A stretch of 28,034 bases of DNA from a virus. The notes beneath the pieces were generated by a model that saw only the letters and a program-made list of their open reading frames with translations, was not told the DNA's origin and did no database searches. Numbering within the stretch: the stretch's first letter is position 1; every line of letters starts with the position of its first letter. Shown here in pieces: positions 13,478-21,550 of the stretch. A program made the position numbers and the translations under genes. The DNA lies in the IMG/VR virus record IMGVR_UViG_3300042309_001896, positions 1 to 28,034 of that record. One strand, written 5' to 3'.

Positions 13478-14178
13478 TGTACTTTCAAGACTTTCCACTC
13501 ACGTATTATTCTTTATATGATGATTTAAGCAATGTAAAAGTAGTTACCAATATAACTGCCAGAGTTAAACTTAGTGATGAGGTAAAAGACAACCTTAGCT
13601 TATTTGATGAATACGATATTAAAGATGAAGATACGCCTGAAATTTTAGCCGATCGTTTTTATAACAACCCGATGCTACATTGGGTAATACTGCATACTAA
13701 TGAAATACTCGATGCGAGATTTGACTGGCCGCTTAGCACCCACAATTTGAGAAAGTATGTTGAGGGTAAATACGGCGGCAATTTAAACGCAATTCATCAT
13801 TATGAGGATACCAATGGTGTACAAGTTAACGGCAATGTCTATATTGTTTCCTCGTCTGGCTTTGAAAATTTTTACGTTGGTAATGTTATAACCAATACTT
13901 CTAATAACGGAACGGCTGTTGTAACTGAGAAAGTAAGTAGCAGTAACATTAGAATTCTGGTATCTGAAGGGGGCTTTGTTACCTCCAATCAAGTCGAAAA
14001 CGCAGGTAATACGTTAGCTAACTGTATTTTAACAGCAACTAATACGGTGTCGGGCATTCCAGTTACAAATCTCAACTACGAAGATTCTGTAAACGAGTCG
14101 AAGAGAAGAATAAAAATTTTAAAAGCCAGATATGTTGACGGTGTAGTTAAAGATTTCAAAAAGCAATTAGAGCTATAA
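13477..14178 (+). CDS. 53: gp53-like baseplate wedge protein
   Basis: A 233-residue homologue of T4 gp53 (196 residues), a wedge component that joins wedges to the hub. Characteristic blocks are FPLTYYSL, NITARVKLSDEVKDNLSLFD, EYDIKDEDTPEILADRFYNN and LHWVILHTNEILDARFDWPL. Residues about 112-190 form a beta-rich insertion (NGNVYIVSSSGF..., GNVITNTSNNGTAVV) that accounts for the extra length. The C-terminal NESKRRIKILKARYVDGVVK helix returns to the family pattern. ATG overlaps the gp48 TAA by one base and the next gene follows with no gap. Confidence 0.88.
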   Translation: MYFQDFPLTYYSLYDDLSNVKVVTNITARVKLSDEVKDNLSLFDEYDIKDEDTPEILADRFYNNPMLHWVILHTNEILDARFDWPLSTHNLRKYVEGKYGGNLNAIHHYEDTNGVQVNGNVYIVSSSGFENFYVGNVITNTSNNGTAVVTEKVSSSNIRILVSEGGFVTSNQVENAGNTLANCILTATNTVSGIPVTNLNYEDSVNESKRRIKILKARYVDGVVKDFKKQLEL

Positions 14179-15558
14179 ATGGTTGAAAATGAAGGCTTAC
14201 AGCGCGCCGGTCAGATAAAGATCGAGCAGCTTAAATTAATAACTACCGGCAATGATATTATTGATCTAACTGAGTTTTTGTTAGAGCTTAACATTTACGA
14301 AGATATTTTTTCAAACTATCTTCGCGGTGAGATATTGCTCACCGATAGTAGAAATCTACTTGACAAGTTTTACATACATGGAGAAGAACTACTTAACATA
14401 AAAATAAGAACGCCTTCTTTTAAAGAAGAAGATTGTATTCAAAAAACGTTTAGGGTGTATAAGGTATCAGATAGAGAGATCGTACGAGATACCAACACAC
14501 AGAACTACACCTTACATTTTGTATCTGTAGAAGTATTTTATGACTTCTTACTCCCGCTTTACGTACCGTTTAAAGGTAATGTTGTAGATGTAGCTGGTGA
14601 AATTTTTTCTAATTACATTGCTGCATCGAGAAATTTTAATATAAGCGAAGATGGTAGCGAAATTAAAGAAGACCCTAACCCTACAGAGCTTATTATTTTA
14701 AACGAAGCGTCTAATAAGGTAAAGTTTGTTTCCCCGGGATGGTCGCCTCTTAAATGTATAAACTGGTTATCTTCAAAAGCCATCCCTGAAACAGGTAAAT
14801 CAAAGAATTTTATGTTCTTTGAATCTACTAAGAATTTTTATTTCGGTACACTTGAAGGGTTATTTAAGAACGCGGTAGAAAGAAATAACTACCTAGGCAG
14901 GTATACGATATCCGTTTCAAACGTTAGAGAGCAAGAAAACGCTGCTAACGTTAACAGAGAGATGTTTCTTGCTAAAGACGTGGAATTAGTAGAATCTATA
15001 GACTATGTTAAAAATTATACCAATGGTTATCTCGCTAATCGGTTAGTATATCTAGACGTCTTTAATAAAGAATACGAATTAATAGACTATGACTATGTAA
15101 ATGAATATGAAAGCTTTTACCATACATCAGGAGAAGGTAATAAAGCAATACCGTTCTTTAGTAAAGACACAGTAAGAAATTTTGCTACTAATGTAAGTTT
15201 TTACCCCAAGAATCCTAAGTTGTTTGATAACTTTACAGACAACATAAACGAAAAAATGGGTGAGATACACGGTAATCGTTTATCAAGTATGATAGAACTT
15301 ACTAATGTAAGAATGAATATCACTGTGCCTGGTAGAACTGATGCAGAAATTGGTAGACTGTTATATTTCCACTATCCTGCATTAGGCGCACGTGAGGAAT
15401 CAGATAAAGCTACTGATTCACAAGATAAGCTTTATTCCGGGTATTACTTCATAACAGCTATCCGACATAAGATTAACAAAAACGAACATATGATGTCTAT
15501 GGAGATAGTTAAAGATTCCCTCTATGTAGATTCTGAAAGTGAAAGAAGAGTAGAATAA
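14179..15558 (+). CDS. 27: gp27-like baseplate hub protein
   Basis: A 459-residue hub protein comparable to T4 gp27 (391 residues) and the Gp27 part of VgrG. It has early beta-strands (IKIEQLKLITTGNDIIDLTE, NYLRGEILLTDSRNLLDKF), a VYKVSDREI and YTLHFVSVEVFYDFLLPLY segment and the family-like SPGWSPLKCINWLSSKAIPE block. A C-terminal FITAIRHKINKNEHMMSMEI segment resembles hub proteins that end in a 'HxI' strand. It would form the trimeric ring linking tube and spike. It abuts gp53 (TAAATG) and overlaps the next gene by one base. Confidence 0.8.
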   Translation: MVENEGLQRAGQIKIEQLKLITTGNDIIDLTEFLLELNIYEDIFSNYLRGEILLTDSRNLLDKFYIHGEELLNIKIRTPSFKEEDCIQKTFRVYKVSDREIVRDTNTQNYTLHFVSVEVFYDFLLPLYVPFKGNVVDVAGEIFSNYIAASRNFNISEDGSEIKEDPNPTELIILNEASNKVKFVSPGWSPLKCINWLSSKAIPETGKSKNFMFFESTKNFYFGTLEGLFKNAVERNNYLGRYTISVSNVREQENAANVNREMFLAKDVELVESIDYVKNYTNGYLANRLVYLDVFNKEYELIDYDYVNEYESFYHTSGEGNKAIPFFSKDTVRNFATNVSFYPKNPKLFDNFTDNINEKMGEIHGNRLSSMIELTNVRMNITVPGRTDAEIGRLLYFHYPALGAREESDKATDSQDKLYSGYYFITAIRHKINKNEHMMSMEIVKDSLYVDSESERRVE

Positions 15559-16655
15559 TGCAGAAGATCTTTAATAAAGACGGCTTCAATTGGTGGATTG
15601 GGGTAGTGGAAGATAGAATGGACCCAGAAAAAATGGGTCGCGTCAAGGTGCGAATTTTCGGCTATCACACCGATAATAAGACTCTTTTACCTACCGCAGA
15701 TCTACCCTGGGCTGTCCCTATTCAACCGATAACATCAGCTGCTGTTTCCGGTCTAGGGTCTTCGCCTCTCGGTCCAGTAGAAGGTACCTGGGTTATAGGT
15801 TTCTTCTTAGATGGTCTAGATATGCAGCAACCTGCTGTATTCGGTACTATAGCTACTAAAACCGCTAAGAAAGTCTTTACTGAGTCACCACCGGATGCTA
15901 GTATTAATAACCAAATTACTAACCCTGTAGACGGTGTGCTGCGAGATGGCTCAGGTAATGTTGTGACTGACAGTCAAGGCGAGCCTGTACGTTCGGGATC
16001 AGCTCCTATTGAGGGTTGGGAGCTTGGTCAGACTTCAGAAAAATATGAATCTGGCGGTAAGGGCCCTAGTACCATTAACGCATATACAGGAGCTGCTAAT
16101 GGTGATTTAGGCGGTGCTTCTTATGGTACCTATCAGCTTGCATCTTACCTACCTGCTACAATGGCAAGCGGTAAAGCCAGGCCTTCAGCTAAAAATTCAC
16201 CTGTTAAACAGTTCCTGGCAAATTCTAGATTTAAAGATCGGTTCCAGGGGCTTGAGCCTGCTACTCCAGAATTTGATAGTAAGTGGAGAGAAGTGGCTGC
16301 GCAAAACCCTAAAGAATTTAAAAACGATCAGCACGACTACATTAAAGCAAAATATTATGATGTTGCTGTAGCTAACTTACAACGTATTGGTTTAGACCTT
16401 ACAAAATACGGACCTGCTGTTCAAGATTTAATTTGGTCAGGAGCCGTACAGTTTGGTCCAGCGAATATTTCTGCATTCAAAGAAACCTTGCAAGGTAAGA
16501 GCGAACTAACGGATAAAGATATTGTTAATATTGTAAGTGAATGGAAGATCAAAAACGTTGATAGATTGTTTAAATCTAGTTCGGAAAATATTCGCAACGG
16601 AGTTAAAGCTCGCTATGTGGCAGAAAAAGAATCTTTACTTAAGCTAATAACATGA
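15558..16655 (+). CDS. 5: gp5-like OB-fold protein with C-terminal muramidase-like domain
   Basis: A 365-residue spike component. Residues about 10-105 form a gp5/VgrG-type OB domain (FNWWIGVVEDRMDPEKMGRV, WAVPIQPI, GTWVIGFFLDG, QPAVFGTI). A linker (about 106-155) precedes a domain starting TSEKYESGGKGPSTINAY, with E164 as a candidate catalytic residue, GGASYGTYQLASYLP, QHDYIKAKYYDVAVANLQ and VQDLIWSGAVQFGP. This is not the T4 gp5 lysozyme (GH24) type. It resembles a family of phage or bacterial cell-wall lytic domains with a YESGG motif. Unlike T4 gp5 it has no beta-helix, which is on the next gene. The start overlaps the hub stop. Confidence 0.8.
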   Translation: MQKIFNKDGFNWWIGVVEDRMDPEKMGRVKVRIFGYHTDNKTLLPTADLPWAVPIQPITSAAVSGLGSSPLGPVEGTWVIGFFLDGLDMQQPAVFGTIATKTAKKVFTESPPDASINNQITNPVDGVLRDGSGNVVTDSQGEPVRSGSAPIEGWELGQTSEKYESGGKGPSTINAYTGAANGDLGGASYGTYQLASYLPATMASGKARPSAKNSPVKQFLANSRFKDRFQGLEPATPEFDSKWREVAAQNPKEFKNDQHDYIKAKYYDVAVANLQRIGLDLTKYGPAVQDLIWSGAVQFGPANISAFKETLQGKSELTDKDIVNIVSEWKIKNVDRLFKSSSENIRNGVKARYVAEKESLLKLIT

Positions 16656-19051
16656 TAGACCTATTAACAAAACAAGTCACCGGTGCGCTAGAGAATAAGA
16701 TCTTTACACAGATAAATTCTCTAGGGATAAAAGTACCTAATCAAATTCTTCGTGCGGTAATATCTAGAACTGCCGAAGAAGCAGCTGTATTATTGGTAAA
16801 AAATGTTAGCCTAGGTACAAATCAGCAGCTTAATGTAATACCAAGAGGGCTGGAAGGCTTAAAAAACCCTGTAGATCTCATATCATCTAATTTCGGTCCT
16901 AAAGATATAACCAACAACCTAGCCGGTATTCTACAGGTTCAGTATTCTTCCCAGGTAACCAATTTAATAGTCACTAAGTTAGAAAGTGAATTAAGAAAAG
17001 TTCTACCGGCTAATAAGCTTAATTTAATTAATTTTTCTGCTTTAGCAGCTACCCTAGTACAGGGCCTTACACCCACTATTAATAGTACCATCACAAGTGT
17101 GCTGGCCGGGGTAGCGGGTAATATATTTGGTACCAATAAGACTGATATAAGATCTACCATAACCGGTATTGAAAAGTTTTTTTCACAATCTGATAGCGGC
17201 ACAGCATTAACAAAAATAGATAATGCTTTTGCAGCGTCTACAACAGGTAAGGCATTAGAAGAAGCAAAAAAATTTGATATAAGTGCACCGGATAATCAGG
17301 AAAAACTTATTGTAGTGGAGAAGGGGTTCCTTGACCCTAATGCAAATTATCCTACTAAAGAATATAAAGACCTACCTGACACCAATAAGCTAGCCCAAGG
17401 TGAGGTTTCTGGTACAGTAGTTCAAAACAAAAATACTCAATTAATGAAGGGTGCTAAGCTACCTTTCGGTGAATCCTGGGATCAGCCAGAATCCCCATAT
17501 AGAGCCCGCTACCCCTACAATAAAGTTACACAGACTGAGTCAGGTCATATAATTGAAGTTGATGACACGCCTGGCTCAGAAAGATTGCACATCTATCATA
17601 AGTCAGGTACTTTCGTTGAAATTGATTCCAACGGCTCTGTTGTAAAAAGAACAGTAGGATCGTCTTATGAAATTATAGATCGCAATGGCAAGATAGCTAT
17701 TTCCGGCCGTGCGGATATTTCTGTAAACGGGGCCTGTAATATTTTTGTTGGAAATGATGCTAATATCGAGGTGGAAGGAGATGTGAATCTTACCTGTCAT
17801 AACGATATTACAGCTCAAGCCGGTGGTACTTTCAACATGTCAGCTAAGGAAGAAGTTAATATTACAGGTGGTAATGTTAACATTCAGGCATATGAGACCT
17901 TTAACCTCAAGGGGGATAAAGTTCTTAATATGCATTCTTCTAACGTTATCCACGCACACAGTAATGCAGACATTAAACTAGAGACTTTAGAATTTAACGT
18001 TAAGACCACTAATACCTATTTGCAATCGACTGAAAACACCAATATTAAAGGTGATAATTTATTCCAAGAAACAACGACCGATGTTAATGTCAAGGCCGGT
18101 GGTACAATTTACAACTATGCAGATTCTGATGTAAATATTAAAACTATCGGTGGCATTTATAATGATGCTGGTGGCGATGTTAATATAGTTTCGGGTTCAG
18201 ACACTAATATTGATACAGGTGGAAATCTGTATGAAAATTCAGGTACAGCTACCGGTGCTTCCAATGCTTCTGGAGCTACTGATGCTCAGAATAGCATCAT
18301 AGCCGGTTCTTCTAATATCGGAATTCTAAGCGGTAGAAAAGATACAGCAGCTAACGAACTAAATGACCCTGTAGCTTTAACGCTTGCAGATAATAAGTCC
18401 CTTCTTTTAGAAGAAGAAACCACATCAGCCGCTGATACTACTGAGCAAAAGAACCTTATTATAAGCAAGGGCTTTGCAACAGCTGCAGAAATTGATGAAG
18501 CACCTATTGCAATAGAAAGTGAGACCCCGTCTTCTGCTCAAAACAATTTCGTTGAGCCGAACGAAGATCTTAAGAAAGCAACTCAGCTCCCGGGTAATTA
18601 TAACCTTTCGCCTAACTTCACCTTAGAGATGCTATCATCCAAGGCCGCAGTATCTAATTACCCCGTGCAGGCTCAAAATGGGCTTACCTATGGAGAATTG
18701 GTCTATAATTTACAGGCCGTCGCGTTGAACGTATTAGAACCGGTTAAAAAGATGTATCCGAACATGTTTGTAACCAGTGCATTCAGGCCGTTTACTGGTA
18801 ATAAGACAAGTCAGCATATATTAGGTCAAGCAGTGGATATTCAGTTTAAAGGTATTACAAAACAGGAATATTACGATATTGCCTTGAAGCTAGCTAAAGT
18901 TTTAAGATACGATCAAATGCTACTCGAGTTCTGTAACTATACAAGAAACCCATGGATACATATTTCATATTCAGTTGAGAAAAACCGAATTCAAACCATG
19001 ACGTTCTTCAATCATAAAAAGCATTCAGACGGGTTTACCCAGTTAGCATAA
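16652..19051 (+). CDS. Beta-helix spike protein with C-terminal M15 peptidase
   Basis: A 799-residue protein. The N-terminal 200 residues are helical and polar. A VgrG/gp5-like segment follows (YNKVTQTESGHIIEVDDTPG, HIYHKSGTFVEIDSNGSVVK). From about 330 to 530 short repeats (ISVNGACNIFVGNDANIEVE, VNITGGNVNIQAYETF, DVNVKAGGTI) form a triple beta-helix needle. The C-terminal domain (about 640-799) is an M15-type D,D-peptidase with SAFRP, SQHILGQAVDIQF (H722, D729), LLEF and PWIHISY (H770) as zinc and catalytic residues. The needle would puncture the outer membrane and the peptidase cut peptide cross-links at entry. The start overlaps the previous gene (ATGATAG). Confidence 0.85.
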   Translation: MIDLLTKQVTGALENKIFTQINSLGIKVPNQILRAVISRTAEEAAVLLVKNVSLGTNQQLNVIPRGLEGLKNPVDLISSNFGPKDITNNLAGILQVQYSSQVTNLIVTKLESELRKVLPANKLNLINFSALAATLVQGLTPTINSTITSVLAGVAGNIFGTNKTDIRSTITGIEKFFSQSDSGTALTKIDNAFAASTTGKALEEAKKFDISAPDNQEKLIVVEKGFLDPNANYPTKEYKDLPDTNKLAQGEVSGTVVQNKNTQLMKGAKLPFGESWDQPESPYRARYPYNKVTQTESGHIIEVDDTPGSERLHIYHKSGTFVEIDSNGSVVKRTVGSSYEIIDRNGKIAISGRADISVNGACNIFVGNDANIEVEGDVNLTCHNDITAQAGGTFNMSAKEEVNITGGNVNIQAYETFNLKGDKVLNMHSSNVIHAHSNADIKLETLEFNVKTTNTYLQSTENTNIKGDNLFQETTTDVNVKAGGTIYNYADSDVNIKTIGGIYNDAGGDVNIVSGSDTNIDTGGNLYENSGTATGASNASGATDAQNSIIAGSSNIGILSGRKDTAANELNDPVALTLADNKSLLLEEETTSAADTTEQKNLIISKGFATAAEIDEAPIAIESETPSSAQNNFVEPNEDLKKATQLPGNYNLSPNFTLEMLSSKAAVSNYPVQAQNGLTYGELVYNLQAVALNVLEPVKKMYPNMFVTSAFRPFTGNKTSQHILGQAVDIQFKGITKQEYYDIALKLAKVLRYDQMLLEFCNYTRNPWIHISYSVEKNRIQTMTFFNHKKHSDGFTQLA
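16688..16724 (+). repeat. Perfect 9-bp inverted repeat near start of spike gene
   Basis: CTAGAGAAT (16688-16696) and ATTCTCTAG (16716-16724) are exact reverse complements around a 19-base loop, 36 bases inside the gene. It would form a hairpin in the mRNA. No T-run follows. Confidence 0.5.
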
Positions 19052-19296
19052 TGCCAGGCGCCGGAAGAATAGGGGACAAAGATTCCCGCAACGATACAAA
19101 AAATCAAGGAAGCACCAATGTCATTATCAATGGCCAAGGTGCTCTGCGTGTTGGTGATAAAGATACAAGAAATGATTCTATGCTCCAGGGCAGCAACAAT
19201 GTTTATGTTAATGGTAAGAAGAAATGCAGAATAGGTGATAGAGATACAAGAAATGACTCCTTAGTGCAGGGAAGCTCAGACGTTATCGTAAATTAA
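19051..19296 (+). CDS. PAAR-like spike tip protein
   Basis: An 81-residue PAAR-repeat protein expected to cap the spike needle (the role of T4 gp5.4). It consists of three near-identical repeats spaced 27 residues: RIGDKDSRNDTKNQGSTNV, RVGDKDTRNDSMLQGSNNV and RIGDRDTRNDSLVQGSSDV, each followed by a VxxN turn. Typical PAAR tips hold a metal with His/Cys. Here no His is present and only one Cys (KKKCRIG), so the metal site may be absent or different. ATG shares one base with the spike stop (TAATG). Confidence 0.82.
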   Translation: MPGAGRIGDKDSRNDTKNQGSTNVIINGQGALRVGDKDTRNDSMLQGSNNVYVNGKKKCRIGDRDTRNDSLVQGSSDVIVN

Positions 19297-19304
19297 GATA
19301 AATA
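19297..19304 (+). promoter_or_regulatory. Late-promoter-like box before gp25
   Basis: GATAAATA, the same variant as at 12352, lies in the 14-base gap before gp25. A start site would fall about at the gp25 ATG (19311), making a leaderless message. No ribosome site is visible before gp25. This may be chance. Confidence 0.25.
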
Positions 19305-19310
19305 ATCTTT

Positions 19311-19703
19311 ATGGCACGAAATACTCGACAATTTTCAGATTTAAACTTACTTTTTACCAGACATCCCGTGACGGGAGATGTCACAAAAAAGGTAGACGAA
19401 GAGGCTATCAAGGCTTCTTTGAGAAATCTTATTTCTACTCGCCACTACGAGCGCCCGTTTCATCCAGAAATAGGATGCCAAATACACGCTTTGCTATTTG
19501 AGAATTTTACACCGGTGACTGTTCAGATAATGAAACGTACGATTTTCGATGCAATTAATAAGTTTGAGCCTAGAGTCACTGTCTTAGAGGTCAATATCAG
19601 AGATAAGGCTGATGAAAATCGCTTAGATCTGGACATTATTTTTAAAATTAATAATTCTGAAAGACCTGTCACGCTAACAACATTCCTTTCACGAGCAAGA
19701 TAA
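19311..19703 (+). CDS. 25: gp25-like baseplate wedge protein
   Basis: A 130-residue homologue of T4 gp25 (132 residues) and type VI TssE, the conserved wedge subunit that nucleates the sheath. Recognisable parts are FSDLNLLFTRHPVTGDV, KASLRNLISTRHYERPFHPE, GCQIHALLFENFTPVT, the conserved FEPRV motif near residue 87 and the C-terminal LDIIFKINNSE strand. No Shine-Dalgarno sequence is evident upstream (AATAATCTTT before ATG). A bulged 9-bp hairpin at 19360-19382 lies in the coding region. The stop overlaps the gp6 start by one base. Confidence 0.92.
   Translation: MARNTRQFSDLNLLFTRHPVTGDVTKKVDEEAIKASLRNLISTRHYERPFHPEIGCQIHALLFENFTPVTVQIMKRTIFDAINKFEPRVTVLEVNIRDKADENRLDLDIIFKINNSERPVTLTTFLSRAR
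19360..19382 (+). repeat. Hairpin in gp25 coding region
   Basis: GACAT and CCCG (19360-19368) pair with CGGG and ATGTC (19372-19375, 19378-19382), with a TGA loop and an AG bulge, about 50 bases after the gp25 start. It is followed by ACAAAAAA, not a T-run. It could slow ribosomes or mark processing. Confidence 0.45.
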
Positions 19704-21550
19704 TGTCAAATTTAAGAATAGCAGAGTTAGATTTCGATCAGATTAAGTCTAACCTAAAAAACTATCTAAAAGCTCAAGACGAGTTTACAGATTATGACTT
19801 TGAAGGCTCAGGGCTTTCGGTGCTGTTAGATATTTTAGCTTATAACACTCATTACAATGCATACCTGGCCAACATGGCAATTAATGAGATGTTTATTGAT
19901 TCTGCGGTAAAGAGAAGCTCGGTTGTTTCTCTGGCCAAGCACCTTGGCTATACACCCCTATCTGTTAGAGGTTCGGTTGCTAATCTAGATGTAACTGTAA
20001 ATAACCCTACCGGGCTGCCACAGATACTTACCATGGATAGGTACACCCAGTTTACAACTACTGTAGATGGTAAGAACTATACCTTTTCAACGAATAAAGC
20101 ATATACTGCTACTAGAAATGATACAACTTATCTTTTTCAAGATGTTGAAGTAATTGAAGGTACCCTTTCTAATTTCAGTTTTGTTGTAAAGACCGCTACA
20201 CCGGATGAAAAATTTGTAATTCCAGAAGCTAATATTGACACCACTACAATAAAAGTCGTGGTGCAAAATTCAGCATCCGACATTACTCAATCCGTTTATA
20301 ATCTAGCTACCGATATTACAGGTCTTGACGAAGATTCTAAAGTGTTCTTTTTAGAGCAGAATTCTTTTGGTAAATATCAGATCTATTTTGGTGACGGAAT
20401 ACTTGGCAAGTCCCTAGCCCAGGGTAACATTATCACGGTAAGCTTTATTGTTTCGTCTGGTTCAGGTGCGAATGTATCAGGTACTACTACTCAGACATTT
20501 TCTGCACTAGGTACAGTTGGTGGTTCAAGTGAGATAACCACGGTAGTTAATTCTAATTCTACAGGTGGGGCAGATGCGGAAAGCATCACCTCTATTAGGT
20601 TTAATGCTACAAGAGTTAACGCAGCAAAAAATAGAGCTGTGACAGCGGCTGACTACGAGAGTTTAATCTTAGCTAATTATGCAGGAGCAGAATCCGTATC
20701 AGTATGGGGAGGGGAAGATAATGATCCCCCATATTATGGTGCTGTTATGATAAGCCTTAAGCCTTACTCTGGGTTCTCTATATCTGACGCTACAAAGACA
20801 AATCTGATAAACAATGTATTAAAAACTAAGCAAATTTTAAGTACCACACCTGTTTTTGTTGATCCAGAATATATCTATGTGGGCGTTAATGCTAGCGTCA
20901 AGTATAATACCAATTTAACTACGCTAACAACCGGTCAAGTAAAAACAACTGTGTTGAATGCTATAAACACTTACTTCTCAAGTGACCTGCAAAAATTCAA
21001 TAGAGCCTTTAACAACTCTAAACTTATATCACAAATATTAAGTAGCAACCAGTCCATAGAGAGTGTGGTAACTACTTTAAAGGTTCAAAAGAGAATTATA
21101 CCTACCTTGAACCAGCAAAACATTTTCAGCTCTGCTGCGCCTATTAAGCTTAGAAACCCAATCAAGCCTGGTAGTCTTGCTTCTAGTTATTTCTACGTTA
21201 ATTTTAACGGTGTTCAGACCGTCGCTAAGTTTGTAGATATCCCTGATGATTCCCCGCCTAATGAAAATGGAACAGGGGCATTACGCATGGTTAATGTGTT
21301 AAATAACTCGATTATTTTTAGAACTGTAGGTACCGTAGATTACAGCACAGGTAATATAACAATTGCTAATCTTACCCCAACATCGCTTCCTGCAGGTGCA
21401 GCGGATATTAGATTTACCGCTAGCGTACAAGAAAGTGGTTATAATTTAGGGGTGAGCAGAAACGAAATTCTTCTACCAGATGATACTACAACCAACGGGG
21501 TAGTAGGTAACAACCTGGGTATTAATGTATCGGTTAGCACCACAGTATAA
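19703..21550 (+). CDS. 6: gp6-like baseplate wedge protein
   Basis: A 615-residue homologue of T4 gp6 (660 residues), the wedge protein that forms the inner baseplate ring (J-like in P2). The N-terminus has LRIAELDFDQIKSNLKNYLK, FTDYDFEGSGLSVLLDILAY, NTHYNAYLANMAINEMFIDS and VKRSSVVSLAKHLGYTPLSV, all typical. The centre holds AVTAADYESLILANYAGAES with VWGGEDNDPPYYGAV, the baseplate J-like segment, and the C-terminal third is beta-rich. It overlaps gp25 and gp7-like by one base each. Confidence 0.92.
   Translation: MSNLRIAELDFDQIKSNLKNYLKAQDEFTDYDFEGSGLSVLLDILAYNTHYNAYLANMAINEMFIDSAVKRSSVVSLAKHLGYTPLSVRGSVANLDVTVNNPTGLPQILTMDRYTQFTTTVDGKNYTFSTNKAYTATRNDTTYLFQDVEVIEGTLSNFSFVVKTATPDEKFVIPEANIDTTTIKVVVQNSASDITQSVYNLATDITGLDEDSKVFFLEQNSFGKYQIYFGDGILGKSLAQGNIITVSFIVSSGSGANVSGTTTQTFSALGTVGGSSEITTVVNSNSTGGADAESITSIRFNATRVNAAKNRAVTAADYESLILANYAGAESVSVWGGEDNDPPYYGAVMISLKPYSGFSISDATKTNLINNVLKTKQILSTTPVFVDPEYIYVGVNASVKYNTNLTTLTTGQVKTTVLNAINTYFSSDLQKFNRAFNNSKLISQILSSNQSIESVVTTLKVQKRIIPTLNQQNIFSSAAPIKLRNPIKPGSLASSYFYVNFNGVQTVAKFVDIPDDSPPNENGTGALRMVNVLNNSIIFRTVGTVDYSTGNITIANLTPTSLPAGAADIRFTASVQESGYNLGVSRNEILLPDDTTTNGVVGNNLGINVSVSTTV

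Noticed and set aside
14175-14182. TATAAATG at the gp53/gp27-like junction as a late promoter.
   Set aside because: The sequence is produced by the end of the last codon, the TAA stop and the following ATG; position 8 is also off consensus.
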